Shown here one piece after another: positions 6,301-12,697 of a stretch of 41,164 nt of DNA (positions are counted from its first letter, which is position 1; each line of letters begins with the position of its first letter). This DNA is from Rhodocyclaceae bacterium (GTDB taxonomy: Bacteria; Pseudomonadota; Gammaproteobacteria; Burkholderiales; Rhodocyclaceae): NCBI GenBank assembly GCA_016791105.1, contig JAEUNM010000113.1:1-41164 (forward strand), given 5' to 3'. The notes beneath the pieces were generated by a model, which was not told where the DNA came from, searched no databases, and saw nothing but the letters and a program-made list of their open reading frames with translations. Position numbers and translations under genes: made by a program.

Positions 6301-7502
6301 GCGGCGATCCAGTACATACCGCCGGCTTCGCATTCGGCGGCGATTTGTTCCAGCGTGGCCAGGTCTGTTTCGGGTCTGGCGAGGCCCATCCAGTAGCGCA
6401 GCATGCATTCCAGAAAGCGCAGCATGCCGGATCGCTCGCCCTGCGGCAGCCTGGCCTGGTCCGGCGCCAGGTTGCCTTTTTGCACGTGTATCAGGCGCAG
6501 CAGCAGGCCGTTTGCGGCGCGCTGCATTTCGTCGGCGCCGGCGAGCGGATTGGCGACCAGTTTTTCGGCGCGCAGGCGCTCGGCGCTGCCACCCGCGCGC
6601 AGCAGCGCCAGCACGCGCAGGCAATGCAGCAAAGTGTTGTTGAGCAGGGGCCCGCGGAGCGCCGACGGCAAGTTCGCCGCCACTGCTTCGAATTTTTTCA
6701 CCGCCGCGGCGGTATCGCCAGCCAGCAAGCATGCGGCGGCATTCAGCGTGGCAGCGGGCCAGAAGTCGCCTGCTTGCTTGCACCAGTCACGTACCATCTG
6801 TACGCGCCCGCACAGCAAATAATGAAACTGCAATGCCTGCGCAAGTTCTGCCTGCGGGTCGGTGGGGTCCAGCAGGTGTTCGACCGTGGCACGCAAGGGT
6901 GGCGCGCTGGGTGCTTGCTGATCGATATTGAGCAACAAGCGACACAGCACGATTTCGCGCATGGATGGCTCGACGCGCGCCATATAGGCCGGGTCGAAGG
7001 GCTGGCCGAGCAATTCGATCAGCACGTGGGGCCGGCCCGCGCGCCGGTAGTGCCCGGCCAAGTCATACAGCCGCAACAGATTGCTGCTGCCGCCGGACAG
7101 TAATTCGACGCGCAGCCAGGCGCGCAACTGGCGTTCGTCGCGCGGCGTAAAGCGCTGATTCCAGTTGCGGCGTATGCAGGCGAGCAGGGCGTCGAATTGC
7201 GGCAGGCGCAGGGCGGCGGACACCGCGCGGCAACTCGCCGCGGCGACACAATCCAGGCCGCCCGCCGTTTCCGCCACCAGGCCGGCGCTGCGCAATTCGG
7301 CCAGACTGGCGGCGACGCGCGCCTCGTTGTAGGGCTGGCCGTAACGGTCCCGCAGGTCGGCCGCCTTCAGGCAGGCAACGATCCGTTTGCGTTCCGGTGC
7401 GCTGTCGGACAAGGCAAGCACCGCCAGCAATACCTGATCGCCAGGTAATTGGGCGTCGACGCGACGCACTGCTTCTGCTACGGATAACGGCGCATGCGGC
7501 AT
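3372..7502 (-). CDS. SNF2-family DEAD/DEAH helicase, 1376 residues
   Basis: The C-terminal third is a complete SNF2-type ATPase. Walker A lies in ADDMGLGKTVQALAVL (about residues 942-955), the Walker B-like box is VLDEAQAVKN (about 1035), followed by TTGTPVENHLGELWSLFEF. The helicase C-terminal lobe has VFSQFVDHL, LISLKAGGTGINLTAAD and SDRAHRIGQTRPV (about 1312). Such proteins are ATP-driven DNA translocases; bacterial relatives such as RapA act on stalled RNA polymerase, but the substrate here is unknown. The first 900 or so residues show no motif I recognise, are rich in Ala, Leu and Arg, and contain a helical, repeat-like stretch. The gene stands alone, divergent from leuC. The start at ATG 7502 has no strong ribosome binding site and could be elsewhere. 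Confidence 0.9.
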   Translation of the reverse strand: MPHAPLSVAEAVRRVDAQLPGDQVLLAVLALSDSAPERKRIVACLKAADLRDRYGQPYNEARVAASLAELRSAGLVAETAGGLDCVAAASCRAVSAALRLPQFDALLACIRRNWNQRFTPRDERQLRAWLRVELLSGGSSNLLRLYDLAGHYRRAGRPHVLIELLGQPFDPAYMARVEPSMREIVLCRLLLNIDQQAPSAPPLRATVEHLLDPTDPQAELAQALQFHYLLCGRVQMVRDWCKQAGDFWPAATLNAAACLLAGDTAAAVKKFEAVAANLPSALRGPLLNNTLLHCLRVLALLRAGGSAERLRAEKLVANPLAGADEMQRAANGLLLRLIHVQKGNLAPDQARLPQGERSGMLRFLECMLRYWMGLARPETDLATLEQIAAECEAGGMYWIAAQAAELLHRLGHAGSFADKARAWREEFGFDDMVGWFEPQQRWRSQLDALMDLNRPRPPAAPTRETRLVWLIDFHPAQEQIDIEPREQKLDARGFWTKGRPVALKRLHGADPQLAALTEQDRAVARAVVQESGYGQPTVYALDTQLALRAMIGHPLVFLRDDVTTRVEIVAAHAQLLVKRMGDNIRLTMPLAERALQTTLAVVQETPTRLAVVEFSEQLRSVARVIGDGVTVPESEQHKVLEAMRVLAPLLTVQSDLADGSANMPQLAADPRLHLHLLAYGSGLRMQARVRPFGNGGPYYAPGAGAAVVIAEIAGASTQVLRDIDAELAALGALQTDCPVLQQAQWSHDEWQIPDTASSLELLLQIRDLGESVVVAWPHGVKFRLAPAPIAQGLKLQVRHDADWFGLSGTLQLDAGRVLELSELLARAGTMQGRFLPLGNDEFLALTDEFRRRLENLAAVAELRPDSTRVHALASPAIAELIELAGKLSSDAAWHKQAARLRELDRLEVLIPAALATELREYQRAGYAWLMRLAHWGAGACLADDMGLGKTVQALAVLLARGAAGPALVVAPTSVCLNWAAEAARHAPSLNLRLYGPGDRAAMLEGLAANDLVVVSYGLLQIDIERFAARHWHTIVLDEAQAVKNRETRRARAVMRLQGNFRIITTGTPVENHLGELWSLFEFINPGLLGTLEQFTERFVLPIEKQADPAARAHLRRLIQPFVLRRNKSEVLAELPPRTEIQLRIELSADERAFYEALRVAALERLQDDAGGRRNLRILAEIMRLRRACCDPDLVEPGTSITGCKLAAFAELVDELLENRHKALVFSQFVDHLAILRAHLDGRGVKYLYLDGTTPAAARRARVECFQAGGADLFLISLKAGGTGINLTAADYVIHMDPWWNPAVEDQASDRAHRIGQTRPVTVYRLVAADTIEEKIVELHRHKRELADSLLAGTDGGARLSADQLLALLRSAHAAAQ

Positions 7503-7718
7503 GGGACGGAAGGCGTGGGCGGTCAGGTTGCAGCATGCCCGCGGCGGGCTGGACAGATGCGATTTTCAGCCATTTTCCCGTCGCGCTGGGCGCATTTTGC
7601 CGCGCCCACCGGCGGGGCGCCGCGCCGCGTACAGGGGCACGCGACGGAGTGCGGCTGATACCTGTCAATTCGCCGCGCCGCAAGGCGCACGGCCTGGGGA
7701 GCAGTGCCGGCACTATGA

Positions 7719-7728
7719 GATAATTATC
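7719..7728 (+). promoter_or_regulatory. Possible leuC promoter element (palindromic GATAATTATC)
   Basis: An AT-rich island in otherwise GC-rich DNA lies 27 bases before leuC. It contains GATAATTATC, a perfect 10-bp palindrome that includes a -10-like GATAAT. No -35 match is visible at 17 bp. It could be an activator-dependent promoter or an operator; the evidence is position and composition only. Confidence 0.3.
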
Positions 7729-7754
7729 GGCTGCACTCACGGGCGGACCTTGCG

Positions 7755-9161
7755 ATGGCACTCACTTTGTATGAAAAGCTCTGGAATGAACACGTGGTCC
7801 ACGTCGAAGACGACGGCACCACGCTGCTGTACATAGATCGCCATCTGGTGCACGAAGTGACCAGTCCGCAAGCCTTTGAAGGCTTGAAACTGGCCGGTCG
7901 CAAAGCCTGGCGCGTGTCTTCCATCGTCGCCACGGCGGATCACAACACGCCCACCACCGATTGGGCTCAGGGCATTGCGGACCCCATTTCGCGCCAGCAG
8001 GTGGAAACGCTGGACGCCAATATTCGCAGCGTGGGCGCGCTGGCTTATTTCCCGTTTCGCGATGCGCGTCAGGGCATCGTGCACGTGATCGGTCCGGAAA
8101 ATGGCGCCACGCTGCCCGGCATGACGGTCGTGTGCGGCGATTCGCATACCTCCACGCACGGGGCGTTTGCTTGCCTCGCGCAAGGCATAGGCACGTCGGA
8201 AGTCGAACACGTGCTGGCCACGCAGTGTCTGCTGCAGAAAAAATCGAAAACCATGCTGGTGCACGTGGCCGGCCAGCCCGGCCGCGGTGTAAGCGCCAAA
8301 GACATCGTGCTGAGCCTGATCGGTGTGATCGGCACCGCCGGCGGCACCGGTCACGCCATCGAATTCGGCGGCCCGGCAATCAGGGCCATGTCCATGGAAG
8401 GTCGCATGACCTTATGCAATATGGCGATCGAAGCCGGTGCCCGCTGCGGCCTGGTGGCGGTGGACCAGATCACCATCGATTACCTGCGCGGCCGCCCCTT
8501 CGCGCCGCGCGGCGACGTATGGGATCGCGCCGCGGCGCACTGGCGCAGCTTGGTGAGCGACGCCGACGCGCATTTCGATCGGCGCGTCGATATCGATGCC
8601 GCCCGCATCGGTCCGCAAGTGACCTGGGGCACTTCGCCGGAAATGGTGGCGTCCATCAACGAGCGCGTGCCGGCGCCGGAAGATTTTGCCGATCCCGTCA
8701 AGCGCGAGGGGGTCGAACGCGCGCTGCAATACATGGGACTTGTCGCGCGCACGCCGATTGCCGAAATTCGCGTGGACAAAATTTTCATCGGCTCCTGCAC
8801 CAATTCGCGCATCGAAGATTTGCGTGCCGCCGCGGCCATCGTGAAAGGCCGTCGCCTAGCCGACAACATACGTCTGGCGATGGTGGTGCCGGGCTCGGGT
8901 CTGGTCAAGGCGCAGGCCGAAAGCGAGGGGCTGGACAAAATTTTCCGCGCCGCCGGCTTCGAGTGGCGCGAGCCGGGGTGTTCGATGTGCCTGGGCATGA
9001 ATGCCGATCGCCTCGAACCGGGCGAGCGCTGCGCCTCCACGTCGAACCGCAATTTCGAAGGGCGGCAGGGCGCGGGCGGGCGCACGCATCTGGTCAGTCC
9101 GCAAATGGCGGCGGCGGCGGCGATCGCCGGACGCTTTGCCGACGTGCGCGAAATTCTCTGA
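7755..9161 (+). CDS. leuC: 3-isopropylmalate dehydratase, large subunit
   Basis: LeuC and LeuD together isomerise 2-isopropylmalate to 3-isopropylmalate in leucine synthesis, in the cytoplasm. The 468 residues are the usual length, and the N-terminus LYEKLWNEHVV is typical. The three cysteines that hold the 4Fe-4S cluster are present: C348 in IGSCTNSRIED, and C409 and C412 in PGCSMCLGMN. HSTSTHGAF-type substrate residues appear as DSHTSTHGAF. It is the first gene of a long plus-strand block; leuD follows after a small lipoprotein gene, and leuB comes next. The start at ATG 7755 has a modest GGCGGA upstream. Confidence 0.97.
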   Translation: MALTLYEKLWNEHVVHVEDDGTTLLYIDRHLVHEVTSPQAFEGLKLAGRKAWRVSSIVATADHNTPTTDWAQGIADPISRQQVETLDANIRSVGALAYFPFRDARQGIVHVIGPENGATLPGMTVVCGDSHTSTHGAFACLAQGIGTSEVEHVLATQCLLQKKSKTMLVHVAGQPGRGVSAKDIVLSLIGVIGTAGGTGHAIEFGGPAIRAMSMEGRMTLCNMAIEAGARCGLVAVDQITIDYLRGRPFAPRGDVWDRAAAHWRSLVSDADAHFDRRVDIDAARIGPQVTWGTSPEMVASINERVPAPEDFADPVKREGVERALQYMGLVARTPIAEIRVDKIFIGSCTNSRIEDLRAAAAIVKGRRLADNIRLAMVVPGSGLVKAQAESEGLDKIFRAAGFEWREPGCSMCLGMNADRLEPGERCASTSNRNFEGRQGAGGRTHLVSPQMAAAAAIAGRFADVREIL

Positions 9162-9180
9162 ATTGCCTGGGAGGAACGCT

Positions 9181-9318
9181 ATGAACTTACTGCGCAGACT
9201 GGCTGCCGTGATGGCGGTGGCTATCGGTATGGTTTCGCTTGCGGGTTGCAATACCGTCGCCGGTGTGGGCAAGGACATCAAAAAGGGCGGCGAAGCGATA
9301 GAAAAGGCCGCCAAGTAG
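9181..9318 (+). CDS. Entericidin-like small lipoprotein
   Basis: This 45-residue protein has a signal sequence (MNLLRRLAAVMAVAIGMVSL) ending in the lipobox LAGC, so C23 would be lipidated and the 23-residue mature peptide anchored in a membrane. NTVAGVGKDIKKGGEAIEKA is the typical EcnA/EcnB entericidin tail, a short amphipathic helix. Entericidins were described as an antidote/toxin lipoprotein pair; only one is present here, so the role is unclear. GGAGG (9170-9174) just before ATG 9181 fixes the start. It sits between leuC (19 bases upstream) and leuD (10 bases downstream), so it is probably co-transcribed with them. Confidence 0.85.
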   Translation: MNLLRRLAAVMAVAIGMVSLAGCNTVAGVGKDIKKGGEAIEKAAK

Positions 9319-9328
9319 GCGCTCACAC

Positions 9329-9967
9329 ATGGAAAAATTCATACGCCACGAAGGTTTGGTAGCGGTGCTGGACCGCGCCAACGTCGATACCGACGCCATC
9401 ATTCCCAAACAGTTTCTGAAGTCCATCAAGCGCTCGGGCTTCGGCCCCAATCTGTTCGACGAGTGGCGCTACCTGGACCACGGCGAGCCCGGCATGGACC
9501 CCGCGACGCGGGTGCCCAACCCGGATTTCGTGCTGAATCAGGCGCGCTACCGCAGCGCCTCGATACTGCTCACGCGCGAAAATTTCGGCTGCGGATCGTC
9601 CCGCGAGCACGCCCCCTGGGCCTTGCAGGATTACGGATTTCGCGCACTGATCGGCACCAGCTTTGCGGATATTTTTTATAACAATTGCTTCAAGAACGGC
9701 GTACTGCCGGTGCGCCTGCCGGCCGCCGAAGTAGACCGCCTGTTCGCGCTCTGCCAGGCCACGCCGGGCTTTACGCTCACCGTCGATCTGGACGGCCTGT
9801 ACGTGCTGAGCCCGGACGGAAAAGCCGTTCCGTTCGAAGTGGATGCGTTCCGGCGCTACTGCCTGCTCGGCGGCTACGATGACATCGGGCTCACCTTGCG
9901 CCATGCCGACAAGATACGCGAGTTCGAGGCGCGCCGCCGCATCGAGCAGCCGTGGCTGTTCGCTTAA
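9329..9967 (+). CDS. leuD: 3-isopropylmalate dehydratase, small subunit
   Basis: LeuD supplies the swivelling domain of isopropylmalate isomerase and pairs with LeuC. The 212 residues match the proteobacterial form. Typical segments are VDTDAIIPKQFLKSI near the start, ENFGCGSSREHAPWAL (about residues 87-102) and FADIFYNNCFKNGVLPV. The gene follows the entericidin-like gene by 10 bases and is separated from leuB by a small membrane protein gene, all on the plus strand. Nothing in the sequence looks damaged. Confidence 0.97.
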   Translation: MEKFIRHEGLVAVLDRANVDTDAIIPKQFLKSIKRSGFGPNLFDEWRYLDHGEPGMDPATRVPNPDFVLNQARYRSASILLTRENFGCGSSREHAPWALQDYGFRALIGTSFADIFYNNCFKNGVLPVRLPAAEVDRLFALCQATPGFTLTVDLDGLYVLSPDGKAVPFEVDAFRRYCLLGGYDDIGLTLRHADKIREFEARRRIEQPWLFA

Positions 9968-9980
9968 AGGGAATTGCCCG

Positions 9981-10262
9981 GTGCGTGCGCGTATCGTCCG
10001 ATATCTGGCCGAACGCGCATGGCTCAGTTTCATACTGATGGGGGTTGCATTTTTTGCGTTCGGCGTCGCCTCGCTGAACCTCATCGTGACGATACGCGCC
10101 AACCTCGAGCTGTTTTACGATCATGGCATCATGGTGTTCGGCGATGGTGGCGGCCAGCAATTGCTCGAACTGCTGGGTTACGGTTATCTGAGCATGGCTT
10201 TTTACATTGCCGCCAAGGCCTGCGAAAAGCTGCTGGTGGACCGACTGACACGCAAGGACTGA
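9981..10262 (+). CDS. Small two-helix membrane protein of unknown function
   Basis: This 93-residue protein starts at GTG 9981, 13 bases after leuD, with AAAGGGA (9966-9972) at good spacing; longer in-frame versions would overlap leuD. Two hydrophobic helices are clear: about residues 14-36 (WLSFILMGVAFFAFGVASLN) and about 63-78 (LGYGYLSMAFYIAAKA). A charged linker lies between them and the tail KLLVDRLTRKD is basic. I do not recognise the family. Its place between leuD and leuB, with only 13 bases to leuB, suggests co-expression with the leucine genes, though nothing ties it to leucine synthesis chemically. Confidence 0.7.
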   Translation: MRARIVRYLAERAWLSFILMGVAFFAFGVASLNLIVTIRANLELFYDHGIMVFGDGGGQQLLELLGYGYLSMAFYIAAKACEKLLVDRLTRKD

Positions 10263-10275
10263 AAGAGAAAACGAC

Positions 10276-11337
10276 ATGAAAATCTGTGTACTGGCCGGCG
10301 ATGGTATCGGTCCCGAAATTGTCGCCGAAGCACTGCGTGTGCTCGACGTGTTGCGCCGCGACGGCCTGCCGCTGGAAACCGAAATGGGCCTTCTGGGCGG
10401 CTGCGCCGTGGATGCGGCGGGCGATCCGTTTCCCGATGCGACGCGCGATCTGGCGCGCGCGGCCGATGCAATTCTTTTGGGCTCCGTGGGCGGGCCGAAG
10501 TGGGATGGGCTGGCGCGCGAATTGCGTCCCGAGCGCGGCCTGCTGCGCATACGCAAAGATCTCGAACTGTTTGCCAACCTGCGTCCGGCTGTCGTCTATC
10601 CGGAACTTGCCGGCGCGTCGGCCCTGAAACCGGAAGTCGTGGCGGGCCTCGACATCCTGATCGTGCGCGAACTGACCGGCGACATTTATTTCGGCCAGCC
10701 GCGCGGCATAGAGGTGCGCGACGGCGAGCGCGTCGGCTATAACACCATGATTTATTCCGAGTCCGAAGTGCGCCGCATCGCGCGCGTGGCTTTTGCTGCG
10801 GCCATGAAACGCAATCGCCGCCTGTGCTCGGTGGACAAAATGAACGTGCTGGAAGCCACTCAATTGTGGCGCGACGTGGTGATCGAAACCGCGGCCGAAT
10901 TTCCGCAGGTGGAACTAAGCCACATGCTGGTCGATAACGCCGCCATGCAACTGGTGCGCAACCCGCGCCAGTTTGACGTGATCGTGACCGGCAACATGTT
11001 CGGCGACATCCTGTCGGACGAAGCGTCCATGCTCACCGGCTCGATAGGCATGTTGCCGTCGGCATCGCTGGATGCGGCGAACAAGGGGCTGTACGAGCCC
11101 ATACACGGCTCCGCGCCCGACATCGCCGGCCGCGGCGTCGCCAATCCGCTCGCCACGATACTTTCGGCCGCCATGATGTTGCGCTATAGCTTCGGCGCCG
11201 CCGAGGCGGCCGAACGTGTGGAAAAGGCGGTCAAGCAAGTGCTCGCGCAAGGTTATCGAACCGGCGACATCGATGCGCCCGGCATGACGCGGGTGGGTAC
11301 CCGCGCCATGGGCGATGCGGTGATCGCGGCGATGTGA
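10276..11337 (+). CDS. leuB: 3-isopropylmalate dehydrogenase
   Basis: LeuB oxidises and decarboxylates 3-isopropylmalate with NAD+ to give 2-oxoisocaproate, the last step before the transaminase in leucine synthesis. The 353 residues are the normal length. Typical features are ICVLAGDGIGPEIVAEALRV at the N-terminus, LLGSVGGPKWD, RELTGDIYFGQPRG, SVDKMNVLEATQLWR, and the metal-binding NMFGDILSDEASM. GSAPDIAGRGVANPLATIL is the cofactor-site signature near the end. The start ATG 10276 follows AAAGAGAAAACG. asd lies 79 bases downstream. Confidence 0.97.
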   Translation: MKICVLAGDGIGPEIVAEALRVLDVLRRDGLPLETEMGLLGGCAVDAAGDPFPDATRDLARAADAILLGSVGGPKWDGLARELRPERGLLRIRKDLELFANLRPAVVYPELAGASALKPEVVAGLDILIVRELTGDIYFGQPRGIEVRDGERVGYNTMIYSESEVRRIARVAFAAAMKRNRRLCSVDKMNVLEATQLWRDVVIETAAEFPQVELSHMLVDNAAMQLVRNPRQFDVIVTGNMFGDILSDEASMLTGSIGMLPSASLDAANKGLYEPIHGSAPDIAGRGVANPLATILSAAMMLRYSFGAAEAAERVEKAVKQVLAQGYRTGDIDAPGMTRVGTRAMGDAVIAAM

Positions 11338-11416
11338 GGGCGCTGGTGCAGGCGGTGTGCCGGCCATGCGTCGGCACGCCATTCAGTCAAATGCAATTTA
11401 GCTGAGGATATCTGGA

Positions 11417-12532
11417 ATGAAACGAGTTGGACTGGTGGGCTGGCGCGGCATGGTGGGGTCGGTACTGATCGCGCGCATGCGCGAGGAAAATGATTTCGCC
11501 CATGTCGATCCGGTGTTCTTTTCGTCGTCCAATGCCGGCGGCAAAGGTCCGGACGTAGGGCGCGAAATTCCGCCGCTGGCCGATGCCATGAGCGTGGAAA
11601 CGCTGAAGGGCATGGATATCGTGCTAAGTTGCCAGGGTGGCGACTACACCAACGAAATTTATCCCAAACTGCGTGCGGCAGGCTGGAACGGTTACTGGAT
11701 AGACGCGGCTTCGGCGCTGCGCATGAAGGACAATGCCATCATCGTGCTCGATCCGGTCAATCTGGACGTGATCAAGAACGGTCTTGCCAACGGCGTAAAA
11801 GATTACATCGGCGGCAATTGCACGGTATCGCTCATGCTGATGGCGCTGGGCGCGCTGTTCCGCAACGATCTGGTGGAATGGATGAGCGCCATGACCTATC
11901 AGGCCGCCTCGGGTGCGGGCGCACAGAACATGCGCGAACTGCTGTCGCAAATGGGGGAAGTGCATCGCGTCACGCGCGAATTGCTGGAAGACCCCGCGTC
12001 GGCCATACTGGACATCGATCGCGAAGTGGCTGGCATATTGCGCGACGATAACTTCCCCACCTCGAATTTCGGTGTCCCGCTGGCCGGCTCCTTGATACCC
12101 TGGATAGACAAGGAACTTGAGAACGGCCAGAGCCGCGAAGAGTGGAAAGGCCAGGCCGAAACCAACAAGATACTCGGGCGTGCGGGCAGCACGACGGTGC
12201 CCATAGATGGCATATGTGTGCGCGTGGGGGCAATGCGCTGCCATTCCCAGGCGCTTACCGTGAAATTGAAGCGCGACGTCCCGCTCGACGAAATCGAAAG
12301 CATGATACGTTCATCGAACGACTGGGTGAAGTTGGTTCCGAACCACCGTGACGTAACCATGCGCGAACTGACGCCGACGGCGGTCACCGGAACCCTTACC
12401 GTGCCGGTGGGCCGGCTGCGCAAGCTCAACATGGGGCCGACCTATCTGGGGGCGTTTACCTGTGGAGATCAGCTTCTGTGGGGCGCTGCCGAGCCTTTGC
12501 GGCGCATGCTGCGGATCGTGCTGGAGGCTTGA
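11417..12532 (+). CDS. asd: Aspartate-semialdehyde dehydrogenase
   Basis: Asd reduces aspartyl phosphate to aspartate semialdehyde with NADPH, the branch point to lysine, diaminopimelate, threonine and methionine. The 371 residues match the Gram-negative type. VGLVGWRGMVGSVL is the nucleotide-binding loop. The catalytic cysteine is C135 in GGNCTVSLMLMALGALF and the acid/base histidine is H276 in MRCHSQALTVKL. TYQAASGAGAQNMREL is also typical. GAGGAT before ATG 11417 serves as ribosome binding site. A strong terminator follows at 12545-12601, so transcription from leuC likely ends here. Confidence 0.97.
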   Translation: MKRVGLVGWRGMVGSVLIARMREENDFAHVDPVFFSSSNAGGKGPDVGREIPPLADAMSVETLKGMDIVLSCQGGDYTNEIYPKLRAAGWNGYWIDAASALRMKDNAIIVLDPVNLDVIKNGLANGVKDYIGGNCTVSLMLMALGALFRNDLVEWMSAMTYQAASGAGAQNMRELLSQMGEVHRVTRELLEDPASAILDIDREVAGILRDDNFPTSNFGVPLAGSLIPWIDKELENGQSREEWKGQAETNKILGRAGSTTVPIDGICVRVGAMRCHSQALTVKLKRDVPLDEIESMIRSSNDWVKLVPNHRDVTMRELTPTAVTGTLTVPVGRLRKLNMGPTYLGAFTCGDQLLWGAAEPLRRMLRIVLEA

Positions 12533-12544
12533 AGGCGTGAAATG

Positions 12545-12601
12545 CCGCTCGCGCGGGTACCGTGTTTCGAGGAGTAAACGCGGTCCGGCGGGCGGTTTTT
12601 T
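12545..12601 (+). terminator. Intrinsic terminator after asd
   Basis: A long hairpin is followed by six T's (12596-12601). The lower arms are CCGCTCGCGCGGGTACCG (12545-12562) and CGGTCCGGCGGGCGG (12581-12595), with small bulges. The upper stem TGTTT/AAACG continues it, closing on a loop of about 8 bases. It separates the leu-asd block from fimV. Confidence 0.8.
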
Positions 12602-12697
12602 CGTGACTTGTACGCAATATGAGGCAAATTGTTAGCTTGCGCGGCTAACATCATGATGTTATTTTACTTGTCGGAAAATGTCCGCGAGGTGAACGCG

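Noticed and set aside
12631..12648. GTTAGC...GCTAAC inverted repeat before fimV, reminiscent of attC boxes
   Set aside because: The arms are only 6 bp and 7 bases apart, with no inner boxes. It is too small for attC and more likely a chance or operator-like palindrome.
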